The notes: a model not told the origin generated them from the sequence alone. A stretch of DNA of 64,000 nt from an uncultured Oscillospiraceae bacterium (GCA_900543395.1 UQQT01000003.1:1-64000), one strand, 5' to 3'; positions 1 through 8,761 are shown, numbered from the stretch's first letter. Program-made: numbers and translations.

Positions 1-69
1 TAGCTCAGTCGGCAGAGCACCTGCCTTTTAAGCAGGGTGTCCGGAGTTCGAATCTCCGCTGGATCACCA
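1..69 (+). tRNA. tRNA-Lys (UUU), 5' end cut by window
   Basis: The window opens at U8 of a tRNA; the seven 5' acceptor bases lie upstream. The D arm is followed by an anticodon stem CCTGC/GCAGG (20-24 and 32-36) enclosing the loop CTTTTAA, whose middle three bases TTT (27-29) read lysine AAA/AAG codons. The T arm CGGAG-TTCGAAT-CTCCG and the 3' acceptor strand CTGGATC follow, then discriminator A and an encoded CCA ending at 69. Confidence 0.95.
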
Positions 70-76
70 GGAAGAT

Positions 77-101
77 GGACTTGCTTCTGCAAGTCCTTTT
101 T
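77..101 (+). terminator. intrinsic terminator of tRNA-Lys
   Basis: Perfect 8-bp stem GGACTTGC/GCAAGTCC with loop TTCT, followed directly by five T residues. It lies 7 bases after the tRNA CCA end and so terminates the tRNA transcript. Confidence 0.9.
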
Positions 102-461
102 CAATGAAATAAATTTCTGACGGGCTTTATGAAATATTGCTAAAGCAATATGAAACAGCCTGTGCAATGAAATATGCTGACGCGTATGGATTTATATTAT
201 TTCACATTCGGCGTCAGACGAATATTTTATAAAAAACGCTTTCTTTGAATAAACTTCGGAGGAGGCATTTTTTATTCGTCACATGTAAAATAAATCTACA
301 CGTGTTTATATTTAGTACATATTCGGGTGGGATAATACTGCACGGTGAATATAAAAAGAGGTATTATGCTCATAATGATATAAAATGCTTATATATAGTT
401 CGAAAATGAAAATAAAAACCGTTTCGGACATGTTATTATTGATAAAAGAGGTGGGACAATT
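102..461 (+). other. AT-rich intergenic region before the atp operon
   Basis: No convincing gene in 360 bases. It holds several inverted repeats: ATATTGC/GCAATAT (134-151), CTGACGC/GCGTCAG (177-217) and GACGAATA/TATTCGTC (217-280). The stretch therefore reads as a structured untranslated region, perhaps the atp leader. I could not pick a convincing -35/-10 pair. The only clear signal is the ribosome binding site GAGGTGGG just before 462. Confidence 0.5.
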
Positions 462-878
462 ATGATTAAACCCGATAAAACGGTTATGAAAGAAACCGGA
501 TTTATGGCTGTCTTTTCATTGATCGCAAGCGTACTCATGCAGGCTGTTTTTCTTATAATCGGAAAATGGGACTTAAGCGTTCTGCTCGGTAATCTCATAG
601 GCTGCACGGTGAGTATACTTAACTTTTTCCTGATGGGGTTAAGCGTTCAGCACTCGTGCGATAAGAATGAAAAAGATGCCGCGGGCTTTATGCGAGCTTC
701 GCAGATTTTGAGAATGTTTATGCTTTTTGCGGTCGCGATACTCGGCGCGGTCCTCGACTGTTTCAATATCGTAACTACTCTTATACCTCTGTTTTTCCCG
801 CGCGTCGCGGTTTTCTTCAGACAGAGTTTTATAAAAAAGAACGGCGGTGATTCCGATGGAGGAGAAAATCGGGTTTAA
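462..878 (+). CDS. ATP synthase subunit I-like membrane protein (AtpI/UncI type)
   Basis: A 138-residue hydrophobic protein with about four membrane segments (roughly residues 11-31, 37-60, 80-98 and 100-118) and a short charged loop with the sequence SCDKNEKD. Small four-helix proteins in this exact place, first in the atp operon directly before subunit a, are typically AtpI/UncI, which helps assemble the c-ring and may assist ion (Mg2+) uptake. The start is chosen from GAGGTGGG six bases upstream of the ATG. It overlaps the start of atpB. Family sequence conservation is low, so the name rests largely on size, topology and position. Confidence 0.75.
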   Translation: MIKPDKTVMKETGFMAVFSLIASVLMQAVFLIIGKWDLSVLLGNLIGCTVSILNFFLMGLSVQHSCDKNEKDAAGFMRASQILRMFMLFAVAILGAVLDCFNIVTTLIPLFFPRVAVFFRQSFIKKNGGDSDGGENRV

Positions 879-1797
879 AAATCCCGAAGAAAAAAAGACG
901 AAATTCGGCTTTGTCGACATACTGCTTTTGATTCTTACCGTTCTGCCGTTAATCGCGGGAATCGTGTTGAAAATTTTGTTTACGCCCGCTTCGGACGGAA
1001 TACAGATCGAGGGCGCGATGATTTATGCCGAAATCAATATGCCGTTCGGCACGACAATGCCGATAACCGAGGCGCAGATAAATTCGTGGCTCGTTATTCT
1101 GTCGATAATGTTTTTGTGCATTTTCTTAACTCACGGTATGACTGTTTGGGGTAAGGGCAAAAGACAGATTATCGCCGAATGGATAGTCGAAAAGGTCGAC
1201 TCTCTTGTTAAAGAGAATATGGGCGAATACTTCATGGGATTCGCTCCGTTTGTCGCGGCGATACTCGCGTTGAGCGCGTGTTCGAGCCTTTTATCACTCA
1301 TCGGTTTATTTCCGCCGACGTCGGATATCAATATAACGGCGGGATGGGCGATACTTACGTTCATACTGATAACGCATTATAAAATGAAATGCGGACCGCT
1401 TCAGTATATTAAAAGCTTCGGCGAACCCGTACCGTTTCTCGCGCCTCTTAATATTATAAGCGAGGTCGCAACCCCTGTTTCCATGGCGTTCCGTCATTAC
1501 GGAAACGTTTTGTCGGGTTCGGTAATATCGGTTCTTATTTCGTTCGCACTGGCTTCGCTGTCGGGCAAGCTGTTCTCATTCCTGCCCGGCGTACTTTCGA
1601 AAGTTCCGTTTTTGAGAATCGGACTTCCCGCTGTTTTGAGCATTTATTTTGACGTGTTCAGCGGATGCTTGCAGGCGTTTATATTTGCAATGCTTACAAT
1701 GCTGTACGTTGCCGGCGGATTTCCTCAGGAGCTTTATATGAAAAAGCAGGAGAAGAAAAAACTTAAAAAGCAAAAAAAGGCTCAGAGAGCCGATTAA
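856..1797 (+). CDS. atpB: F-type ATP synthase subunit a
   Basis: Membrane stator subunit forming the ion half-channels of Fo. About 313 residues, longer than many a subunits because of an N-terminal extension (about 40 residues before and within the first helix) and a Lys-rich C-terminal tail. Six hydrophobic helices are visible. The essential stator arginine lies in the motif AFRHYGN at about residue 213, matching the family pattern R-x-x-G-N. ATG 856 is preferred over GTG 847 because GGCGGTGA sits five bases before it. It overlaps the atpI-like gene by 23 bases, suggesting translational coupling. Confidence 0.93.
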   Translation: MEEKIGFKNPEEKKTKFGFVDILLLILTVLPLIAGIVLKILFTPASDGIQIEGAMIYAEINMPFGTTMPITEAQINSWLVILSIMFLCIFLTHGMTVWGKGKRQIIAEWIVEKVDSLVKENMGEYFMGFAPFVAAILALSACSSLLSLIGLFPPTSDINITAGWAILTFILITHYKMKCGPLQYIKSFGEPVPFLAPLNIISEVATPVSMAFRHYGNVLSGSVISVLISFALASLSGKLFSFLPGVLSKVPFLRIGLPAVLSIYFDVFSGCLQAFIFAMLTMLYVAGGFPQELYMKKQEKKKLKKQKKAQRAD

Positions 1798-1843
1798 TAT
1801 ATAACAATTCAAATAAACAATTCGGATTTCGGAGGAGATTATT

Positions 1844-2128
1844 ATGACAGAACTTGCAATCGGTATTATTTTAGGCTGCTGCGCACTCGGCGCGGGCGTT
1901 GCTATGATAGCGGGTATCGGCCCCGGTATCGGCGAGGGCAATGCGGTAGCAAAAGCGTGCGAAGCAATCGGCAGACAGCCCGAGTGCAGAGGACAGGTTA
2001 CAACCACCATGCTCATGGGATGCGCCGTCGCGGAAACGACGGGTCTGTATGCGCTCGTTATCGCGATACTTCTTATTTTTGTCGCACCGCAGAGACTTGT
2101 CGACATTCTTATGAATATTGTCGGATAA
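1844..2128 (+). CDS. atpE: F-type ATP synthase subunit c (predicted Na+-type)
   Basis: 94-residue hairpin of two membrane helices that oligomerises into the rotor ring. Helix 1 carries the Gly-rich pattern GAGVAMIAGIGPGIGEG; the polar loop is RQPE; helix 2 carries V62, the ion-binding carboxylate E64, T65, T66 and Y69. These positions align with the Na+ ligands Q32, V63, E65, S66, T67 and Y70 of the Ilyobacter tartaricus c subunit, but the Q32 position is here a second carboxylate, E31. Two-carboxylate c subunits are known from Fusobacterium nucleatum and couple Na+. Strong RBS GGAGGAG upstream of ATG 1844. Confidence 0.96.
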   Translation: MTELAIGIILGCCALGAGVAMIAGIGPGIGEGNAVAKACEAIGRQPECRGQVTTTMLMGCAVAETTGLYALVIAILLIFVAPQRLVDILMNIVG

Positions 2129-2140
2129 GGAGACGGTATT

Positions 2141-2647
2141 ATGCAGAATCTCGATGTTATCTCCGTAAATATATGGCTGATAATCATTTCTCTGTGCAAT
2201 CTCGTTATACTGTTTTTGATTATAAAAAGATTCCTTTATAAGCCCGTTAAAAAGATGCTTGCCGAAAGGCAGAAGCAGCTTGATAAAAAGTATTCCGACG
2301 CCGAAGATGCAAAGAGTGAGGCAGAGTCCGACCGTAAAGCGTGGAGTGAGAGAATTGCGCTCGCCGAGGATGAAGCCGGTGAAATCATAGAAAAAGCTCA
2401 GACGCAGGCTAAGCGCATGGGTGATAAGCTGATCGACGACGCTAAACGCAGAGCCGACGGCATTGTCAGAAATGCCGAGGAACAGGCGAAGCTCGAAAAG
2501 AAGAAGGCCGAGGATTCCGTAAAAAAGGAAATTGCGGATGTTTCCGTTCTCATTGCCGAAAAGATGATAGGCAGGGAGATAAACGAAAACGACCACAGAA
2601 GCGTTATCGACGAGGCGATTGACGAAATAGGTGAGAGCGATGACTGA
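2141..2647 (+). CDS. atpF: F-type ATP synthase subunit b
   Basis: 168-residue peripheral-stalk subunit: one N-terminal membrane helix (residues about 8-29) followed by a long charged coiled coil rich in Lys, Glu and Ala, the normal b architecture and length. It links subunit a to the alpha/beta head through delta. ATG 2141 follows AAGGAGACGG with good spacing, 12 bases after atpE. Its last eight bases overlap atpH. Confidence 0.95.
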   Translation: MQNLDVISVNIWLIIISLCNLVILFLIIKRFLYKPVKKMLAERQKQLDKKYSDAEDAKSEAESDRKAWSERIALAEDEAGEIIEKAQTQAKRMGDKLIDDAKRRADGIVRNAEEQAKLEKKKAEDSVKKEIADVSVLIAEKMIGREINENDHRSVIDEAIDEIGESDD

Positions 2648-3170
2648 TATGGCGTTATGCTGCGCCGACGCACTGTTCTCGATAGCCGAGGAGTCGGGCA
2701 GGGAAAATGAGTTTGCCGACGCGCTTACTCAGACCGACGGTATTTTTAAAAGCGAGAAAGAATATATTAAAATGCTGTCCGACCCGAATATTGATATTTC
2801 GGACAGGATTAAATGTATCGATTCTGCGTTTTCGGGCAGAATTCCCGACGAGGAAGTCGCGTTTTTGAAAATTCTGTGTCAAAAGAGGCTTTTGAATATT
2901 TTTTCGGACTGTGTTAAAGAATTCAAAAAAATATATTCCGAAAAAGCCGGAGTGCTTGATGTAAAAGTCACCGGTGCGTGCGAAATGACGGACGGGGAAA
3001 AGCGGAAGCTTGAAAAAACGCTCGAAAAGAAATTTTCATGTAAAATAAAGGCTTCGTATTCTGTTGATAAATCGCTTATCGGCGGATTCGTTGTTTACGC
3101 GGGAGACAGAATAATCGACGCGAGCATAAAGAATAAATTAAAACAGATAAAGGAGATGCGGGACAAATGA
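2640..3170 (+). CDS. atpH: F-type ATP synthase subunit delta
   Basis: 176-residue soluble stator subunit that caps the F1 head and binds subunit b. It shows an all-helical N-terminal part and the C-terminal family pattern DKSLIGGFVVYAGDRIIDAS. ATG 2640 is chosen over an in-frame GTG at 2631 because TAGGTGAG precedes it at normal spacing. It overlaps atpF by 8 bases and atpA by 4 (ATGA), so the stator genes are translationally coupled. Confidence 0.94.
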   Translation: MTDMALCCADALFSIAEESGRENEFADALTQTDGIFKSEKEYIKMLSDPNIDISDRIKCIDSAFSGRIPDEEVAFLKILCQKRLLNIFSDCVKEFKKIYSEKAGVLDVKVTGACEMTDGEKRKLEKTLEKKFSCKIKASYSVDKSLIGGFVVYAGDRIIDASIKNKLKQIKEMRDK

Positions 3171-4657
3171 GTATCGACGTACACTCTATAAGCAGTATAA
3201 TCAAAGAACAGATACGCTCTTACGGCTCCTGCATACAGACAAAGGAGACCGGCAAGGTCATTTCCGCGGGCGACGGCATTGCGACAGTTTACGGACTTGA
3301 CGGATGCATGGCGGGCGAGCTTCTCGAATTTGAGGACGGAAGCTTCGGACTTGCGCAGAACCTCGACGAGGACACCGTTTCCGTCGCGCTTCTGTCGGGC
3401 GACACGTCCATAGGCGAGGGAACGAAGGTTTCATGCACCGGCAGAGTTCTGTCCGTACCCGTCGGCGAAAAAATGCTCGGCAGGGTTGTAAACGCTCTCG
3501 GAAAACCGATAGACGGCAAGGGCGATATCAAAACCGAGACTGTAAAGCCTATAGAATCTCCCGCGCCCGGAATTATCGAGCGTGAGGGCGTAAGCGTTCC
3601 GTTGCAGACGGGTATCAAGGCAATTGACGGTATGATTCCCATAGGCAGAGGACAGCGCGAGCTTATAATCGGCGACAGGCAGACGGGAAAAACTCAGATT
3701 GCCGTCGACACGATAATAAATCAGAATTCAAGCGGTGTAATATGCATTTACGTCGCGATAGGACAGAAGAATTCTTCCGTTGTTCAGGTCGTTAACGAGC
3801 TGACAAGGGCGGGCGCAATGGAGCATACGATAGTTGTTTCCGCTTCAGCCTCCGAACCCGCTCCGTTACAGTATATCGCTCCGTACTCGGGATGCGCGAT
3901 GGCTGAATTTTTCAGAGAGCAGGGCAGGGACGTTCTGATAATTTACGATGATCTATCAAAACACGCCGTAGCGTACAGAGCGTTGTCTCTGCTCATACGC
4001 AGACCGCCCGGACGAGAGGCCTATCCCGGCGATGTATTCTATCTGCATTCAAGACTTCTTGAACGTGCGGCGAGAGTCGCAGACGAATACGGCGGAGGCT
4101 CGATAACCGCGCTGCCGATAATAGAAACGCAGGCGGGCGATGTATCGGCGTATATTCCGACAAACGTTATTTCCATAACCGACGGTCAGATATTTCTTGA
4201 AACGGAGCTTTTCCACTCGGGAATCATGCCGGCGGTAAACCCCGGCATATCGGTAAGCCGAGTCGGAGGTTCCGCACAGTTGAAGGGTATGAAAAAAGTT
4301 TCGGGTGAACTTAAGCTTCTCTACTCGCAGTACAGGGAATTGCAGTCGTTCGCACAGTTTTCGAGCGACCTCGACGCGGACACGAAAGCACGTCTTGCTC
4401 TGGGCGAGAGAATAACAGAAGTATTGAAACAGAATAAAAATTCACCCGTTCGCGCGGGTTGCCAAATTATAATAATTTATGCCGTAACGCACGGATTCCT
4501 TGATAAAATCGAGGTTTCGGACGTTTCGAAGTTTGAGGAAAAGCTTATTCTCAAAGCAGAGAGCGAGTATCAGCCTTTGCTCGAAAGACTCGAAAAAGGT
4601 TCGTTTGACGATAACGATATTGCCGAAATCGAAAAACTTATCAAAGAAACGGAGTGA
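3167..4657 (+). CDS. atpA: F-type ATP synthase subunit alpha
   Basis: 496-residue non-catalytic nucleotide-binding subunit of F1. It has an N-terminal beta-barrel, a Walker A motif GDRQTGKT at residues 169-176 with the alpha-type Gln, and the VGG-containing stretch ISVSRVGGSAQ near residue 363, then a C-terminal helical domain. Full length for the family. The start overlaps the atpH stop in an ATGA. The next gene, atpG, begins 5 bases after its stop. Confidence 0.97.
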   Translation: MSIDVHSISSIIKEQIRSYGSCIQTKETGKVISAGDGIATVYGLDGCMAGELLEFEDGSFGLAQNLDEDTVSVALLSGDTSIGEGTKVSCTGRVLSVPVGEKMLGRVVNALGKPIDGKGDIKTETVKPIESPAPGIIEREGVSVPLQTGIKAIDGMIPIGRGQRELIIGDRQTGKTQIAVDTIINQNSSGVICIYVAIGQKNSSVVQVVNELTRAGAMEHTIVVSASASEPAPLQYIAPYSGCAMAEFFREQGRDVLIIYDDLSKHAVAYRALSLLIRRPPGREAYPGDVFYLHSRLLERAARVADEYGGGSITALPIIETQAGDVSAYIPTNVISITDGQIFLETELFHSGIMPAVNPGISVSRVGGSAQLKGMKKVSGELKLLYSQYRELQSFAQFSSDLDADTKARLALGERITEVLKQNKNSPVRAGCQIIIIYAVTHGFLDKIEVSDVSKFEEKLILKAESEYQPLLERLEKGSFDDNDIAEIEKLIKETE

Positions 4658-4662
4658 TTTCG

Positions 4663-5463
4663 ATGGGCGCAGATATTAAAGCTCTGAAAACGAGAATCAA
4701 GAGTATAGATTCGACCTTACAGATAACGTCCGCTATGGGACTTGTCGCTTCGTCAAAATTAAGACAGGCAACATCCCGAATGGCAAAATCGTCCGCGTAT
4801 GCTTTATGCACTGAGAAGATAATTAATATGCTCTCTTTGTGCGAGGAATGCAGAAACGGAATTTATATGAAAAAACGTGAAGGACGAAGGTGCGTTGTCG
4901 TTATCGCGGGCGACAGGGGACTTGCGGGCGGATACAATTCTTTCGTATTCAAAAAACTCGGAGAAATCGAAAACGCCGATGTTTACCCGATAGGCAGGCG
5001 AATCTGCGACAGAGTTTCAAAACCTTTTGTTTCGTCCGAATTCTTTTCTTCCGCCGAGGCGTACTCTCTTGCAGATGAGCTTTGCGGAAAGTACGTTTCG
5101 GGCGAATATACCGAAATAGATATTATCGGTACGAAATACGTTTCCGCATTAAAACAGGAGACGTACTTAAAAACGCTTCTGCCGTTGAACGGCAAGACGG
5201 AAAAAATGCAGGGAAGCGCGGAGTTTGAACCCGACGCGCCGACCGTCATGAACTCGGCGGTGAACGAGTATCTTGCCTCTGCGATTTTTGCGTCTGTGCG
5301 TGAGAGTTTTGTCTGCGAGCTTACCGAGCGCAGGGCTGCTATGGACAACGCGGACAGAAATGCCCGTCAGATGCTCGACGAGCTTCATATTCAGTATAAC
5401 AGAGCGCGCCAGGGCGCGGTTACGCAGGAAATCACCGAAATAACCGCCGGAAGCGGAGAATAA
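4663..5463 (+). CDS. atpG: F-type ATP synthase subunit gamma
   Basis: 266-residue central-stalk subunit. The N-terminal helix reads KTRIKSIDSTLQITSAM, the classic gamma pattern, and the C-terminal helix ends NRARQGAVTQEITEI; together these form the antiparallel coiled coil that rotates inside the alpha/beta hexamer. The middle domain contains VIAGDRGLAGGYN. ATG 4663 is preferred over GTG 4654 because GGAG lies 8 bases upstream and homologues start here. Length is slightly below the usual 280-290. Confidence 0.95.
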   Translation: MGADIKALKTRIKSIDSTLQITSAMGLVASSKLRQATSRMAKSSAYALCTEKIINMLSLCEECRNGIYMKKREGRRCVVVIAGDRGLAGGYNSFVFKKLGEIENADVYPIGRRICDRVSKPFVSSEFFSSAEAYSLADELCGKYVSGEYTEIDIIGTKYVSALKQETYLKTLLPLNGKTEKMQGSAEFEPDAPTVMNSAVNEYLASAIFASVRESFVCELTERRAAMDNADRNARQMLDELHIQYNRARQGAVTQEITEITAGSGE

Positions 5464-5483
5464 TATAAGGAGCCTGAATTAAA

Positions 5484-6884
5484 ATGGACAGTTCGCATAA
5501 GGGCTATGTAAGCCGGGTAATGGGACCCGTCGTAGACGTAAGATTCGACGACGGAAAGCTGCCCGAGATTAACAATGCCGTACAAATAAAAATGCCGGAC
5601 AGAACGCTGACGGCAGAGGCTTCGCAGCACATAGGCGACAATACCGTAAGGTGTATCGCAATGGCTTCGACCGACGGACTCAGCCGAGGCGCCGAGGCTG
5701 TCGATACCCTCGCACCGATAAGCGTCCCGGTCGGAAAAGAAACTCTCGGACGTATTTTCAACGTTCTGGGCGATACTGTTGACAATAAGCCCGCGCCCGA
5801 GACGAAGGAGAGAAGGAGCATACACAGAGCCCCTCCCTCATATGAAGAATTAAGCTCGCAGACGGGAATATTCGAAACGGGTATTAAGGTTATAGACCTT
5901 ATATGTCCCTACGCAAAGGGCGGTAAAATCGGACTTTTCGGCGGAGCCGGAGTCGGAAAAACGGTTCTTATAATGGAGCTTATAAATAACATAGCGAAGG
6001 AGCACGGCGGTATTTCCGTATTTACGGGCGTCGGCGAGCGTACGAGAGAGGGCAACGACCTTTATAACGAGATGAAGCAGTCGGGCGTCCTGTCAAACAC
6101 CGCGCTTGTCTACGGTCAGATGAACGAGCCGCCCGGAGCCAGAATGAGAGTCGCGCTCTCGGGACTTACGATGGCGGAGTATTTCAGAGACGATCTCGGT
6201 CAGGATGTTCTTTTGTTTATAGATAATATATTCAGATTTACTCAGGCGGGCAGCGAGGTTTCCGCACTGCTGGGCAGAATGCCGTCGGCTGTCGGATATC
6301 AGCCTACTCTCGCTACTGAGATGGGAGCGCTTCAGGAGCGCATTACGTCGACAAAACGCGGTTCCGTTACAAGCGTTCAGGCGGTATACGTTCCCGCCGA
6401 CGATCTTACCGATCCCGCGCCCGCGGCGGCATTCGCTCATCTCGACGCTACAACAGTTTTGTCGAGAAACATTGCCTCGCAGGGTATTTATCCCGCAGTC
6501 GATCCTCTCGAATCGACAAGCCGTATTCTCTCGCCCGATATCGTAGGAGAAGAACATTACCGCACCGCGAGAGACGTTCAGAGGGTTTTGCAGAGATATA
6601 AGGAGCTTACCGACATTATCGCGATAATGGGTATGGACGAATTGAGCGACGAGGATAAGCTTCTCGTCGGCCGCGCGAGAAAAATTCAGAGATTCCTCTC
6701 CCAGCCGTTCACCGTATCGGAAAAATTCACGGGTATTCCCGGAGTTTACGTTCCGCTGTCGGAAACGATAAGAGGATTCAGAGCGATACTCGACGGCAAG
6801 TGCGACGAAATACCCGAGTCGGCGTTCCTGTTTGCGTCCACGATAGACGACGCAGCTCAAAAAGCCGGGACGGTGGTTAAATGA
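5484..6884 (+). CDS. atpD: F-type ATP synthase subunit beta
   Basis: 466-residue catalytic subunit. Walker A GGAGVGKT lies at residues 153-160, followed by GVGERTREGNDLY, the Walker B stretch VLLFIDNIFRFTQAG and the DELSEED-loop variant DELSDED in the C-terminal domain, through which epsilon and gamma act. AAGGAG lies upstream of ATG 5484. The stop overlaps the atpC start in ATGA. Standard length and no missing catalytic residue seen. Confidence 0.97.
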   Translation: MDSSHKGYVSRVMGPVVDVRFDDGKLPEINNAVQIKMPDRTLTAEASQHIGDNTVRCIAMASTDGLSRGAEAVDTLAPISVPVGKETLGRIFNVLGDTVDNKPAPETKERRSIHRAPPSYEELSSQTGIFETGIKVIDLICPYAKGGKIGLFGGAGVGKTVLIMELINNIAKEHGGISVFTGVGERTREGNDLYNEMKQSGVLSNTALVYGQMNEPPGARMRVALSGLTMAEYFRDDLGQDVLLFIDNIFRFTQAGSEVSALLGRMPSAVGYQPTLATEMGALQERITSTKRGSVTSVQAVYVPADDLTDPAPAAAFAHLDATTVLSRNIASQGIYPAVDPLESTSRILSPDIVGEEHYRTARDVQRVLQRYKELTDIIAIMGMDELSDEDKLLVGRARKIQRFLSQPFTVSEKFTGIPGVYVPLSETIRGFRAILDGKCDEIPESAFLFASTIDDAAQKAGTVVK

Positions 6885-7132
6885 AAACGTTTAAACTGAC
6901 TGTTTCGTCCATGGACGGCGAAATATTTTCGGGCGAGGCTGTTTCTCTTTCACTGCGCGGAGCGGACGGCGATCTTGCCGTACTGCCCGGACGCGCCCCG
7001 TTTATAACGTCGGTCGTCGAGTGCGAATGTAAAATATGCACAGAGGATTCAAAGGTAATGCCGGTTAAATGCAAGGGCGGACTTCTCTGCGTTTCAAGGG
7101 ATGAAACCGTGCTGACGTTAAGAATTGAATAG
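6881..7132 (+). CDS. atpC: F-type ATP synthase subunit epsilon, short form
   Basis: 83-residue epsilon made only of the N-terminal beta-sandwich; it shows the family pattern GADGDLAVLPGRAPFITSV at residues about 27-45. The usual 40-50-residue C-terminal helical hairpin, which binds ATP or inserts into F1 to inhibit hydrolysis, is absent. The downstream 120 bases contain a hairpin and a promoter and no coding continuation in another frame, so this looks like a real short form rather than a frameshift. Short epsilons of similar size are known in green sulfur bacteria and Bacteroidota. Last gene of the operon. Confidence 0.9.
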   Translation: MKTFKLTVSSMDGEIFSGEAVSLSLRGADGDLAVLPGRAPFITSVVECECKICTEDSKVMPVKCKGGLLCVSRDETVLTLRIE

Positions 7133-7143
7133 AAATAATATTC

Positions 7144-7177
7144 ACAGCGTGTTGAAAAACATTTTTCGGCACGCTGT
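7144..7177 (+). terminator. hairpin at end of the atp operon
   Basis: ACAGCGTG pairs with CACGCTGT; the interior GAAAAA/TTTTTC and two T-G wobbles extend this to a nearly continuous 16-bp stem. It begins 11 bases after the atpC stop. The T tract is weak (TTATAAATATTT), so termination strength is uncertain. Confidence 0.6.
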
Positions 7178-7210
7178 TATAAATATTTACAATTAAAATT
7201 CAGTATGATG

Positions 7211-7239
7211 TTGAAATTTAGTGAATTTACAGGTAGAAT
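7211..7239 (+). promoter_or_regulatory. sigma-A type promoter for the GH18 lipoprotein
   Basis: TTGAAA (7211-7216), exactly 17 bases of spacer, TAGAAT (7234-7239), ending 19 bases before ATG 7259. Confidence 0.7.
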
Positions 7240-7258
7240 ATAACTTGAGGTGATTGCC

Positions 7259-8674
7259 ATGAAAAAAATCAAAGCTGTATTTTGCATTATTCTGTCGTTA
7301 ACGGCTGTTGTTTCGTTATTCTCTTCCTGCGGCGAACACGGCAGAAAAATTATGAACGATGTTTATTCGCAGTATGACAATCTTGCAGATAGTATTGAGG
7401 TTACCGATATGGACGGTAAGACGGCTTCTTCGTTTTCTCTTAAAGGAAAGCAGGAGGAAACCCGTTACGTCACCGTCGATTTGCTTGAACAAAAGGATTT
7501 TAATACCGTTGTTTTGAAAGAGAGCGGAAAAAACGTTACTCTGTTTGAGATTTACGCTTCAAACGACAAGGATAAGGATTATAAATTCCTATATCAAAGC
7601 GACTGCATAGAGGGCGGTCACACCTGTTTTTTAGGCGATGTTTCCTACAGATATCTTCGTATATTCGTAAATCAGTCCTCGGGCGGTTATAATTTAAACG
7701 GTTTGGGCGTTTATAATATAAAAAAAGAAAACGCCGGCGGGTTAAGAGTCAACACATATCTTGTTGCGGAAAACATCAGCGAGGACATGGACGCTTCAAT
7801 GCTTGAGTGCGTAACGGATATCATAGTTTTCGGTACCGCAAAATTTACCGCGCAGGGCGGTATATGCTTTGTTGACGGCAGCGGAGAAAGCGTAGACGAA
7901 AAATATTACGCCGATAAAATTAATATTTTAAAGAAAAAAACCGCAGGTAAGAATATTAATCTTATATGCGATATTGCAATGCCGTACGGAAACGACAATG
8001 CCGATATCATATCGATGCTCAGTGAAGAATATGTCGATACAACCGTGGAAAATATCCGCGCGTTCGTCGAAAAATACGGCTTTGACGGCTATGACATGGA
8101 TTATGAATTTCCGTACAGCAAGACGGAGTGGAAACAGTATAACGAGTTTTTAAGACGGCTTGACAAAGCCATTCCTGATAAAATCATATCGCTTGCGATA
8201 GCTCCGTGGGATTTACGCTTCGACGACGACGTGCTTGAAATAATAGACCGCGCGGAGGTTATGCTTTACGATATGTTTACCGCGCACGGATATCATTCCA
8301 TTTTTGCTGTAACGGCGAACGGCGTAAAAAAGGCGATTGACGGCGGGTTTGATAAATCGAAAATCGATTTGGGCGTACCGTTTTATTCGCGTCCTACTAA
8401 TAAGCTCGGATACTGGGGCGATTATAAACAGTTCGAGAGCAGTCTCGACCGGTTTACAAACTTAATTTATTTTAACGATTTCGATCATTCGGGTAGCCCG
8501 ATGACGGCTCCGCAGTACATAAATTCCGTTCAGATGATTGCGGATAAGACTGCATTCGCCGTTGACGCCGGACTCGGCGGAATAATGATTTGGCACATGT
8601 CGTGCGATTTGCCGTATGACAATGAGCTTTCGCTTTTCAGAGCGATATATGAAACAAAACAGGCAAAAAAATAA
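7259..8674 (+). CDS. GH18-family glycoside hydrolase lipoprotein
   Basis: 471 residues. The N-terminus is a hydrophobic signal ending in FSSC with Cys24, a probable lipobox, so the protein should be lipid-anchored outside the membrane. Residues about 45-155 resemble an F5/8-type (CBM32-like) sandwich, ending YRYLRIFVNQ. Residues about 165-465 form a TIM-barrel with the GH18 signature D276-G-Y-D279-M-D281-Y-E283, in which E283 is the expected acid/base. The family cleaves beta-1,4-linked GlcNAc polymers such as chitin or host N-glycans, and some members act on peptidoglycan; the substrate here is unknown. ATG 7259 follows GAGGTGA; an upstream GTG 7250 is rejected. It has its own promoter and terminator. 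Confidence 0.85.
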   Translation: MKKIKAVFCIILSLTAVVSLFSSCGEHGRKIMNDVYSQYDNLADSIEVTDMDGKTASSFSLKGKQEETRYVTVDLLEQKDFNTVVLKESGKNVTLFEIYASNDKDKDYKFLYQSDCIEGGHTCFLGDVSYRYLRIFVNQSSGGYNLNGLGVYNIKKENAGGLRVNTYLVAENISEDMDASMLECVTDIIVFGTAKFTAQGGICFVDGSGESVDEKYYADKINILKKKTAGKNINLICDIAMPYGNDNADIISMLSEEYVDTTVENIRAFVEKYGFDGYDMDYEFPYSKTEWKQYNEFLRRLDKAIPDKIISLAIAPWDLRFDDDVLEIIDRAEVMLYDMFTAHGYHSIFAVTANGVKKAIDGGFDKSKIDLGVPFYSRPTNKLGYWGDYKQFESSLDRFTNLIYFNDFDHSGSPMTAPQYINSVQMIADKTAFAVDAGLGGIMIWHMSCDLPYDNELSLFRAIYETKQAKK

Positions 8675-8681
8675 CATGATA

Positions 8682-8717
8682 AAAACCGCGGCAGATACTT
8701 TGTTTGACCGCGGTTTT
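8682..8717 (+). terminator. terminator after the GH18 gene
   Basis: AAAACCGCGG (8682-8691) pairs with CCGCGGTTTT (8708-8717), a 10-bp stem whose 3' arm supplies the T tract. The A/T-flanked symmetry would allow function on both strands. Confidence 0.8.
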
Positions 8718-8761
8718 ATGATGAATTTGAGAGCGGGAGTGAAATTGTTTCGGCTTTTTTG

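Noticed and set aside
6093..6860. 255-codon minus-strand frame opposite atpD
   Set aside because: Fully antisense to the highly conserved beta subunit; Arg/Tyr-rich shadow without motifs.
7133..7258. A frameshifted C-terminal half of epsilon
   Set aside because: No frame in this stretch codes for a helical hairpin; it contains a hairpin and a promoter instead.
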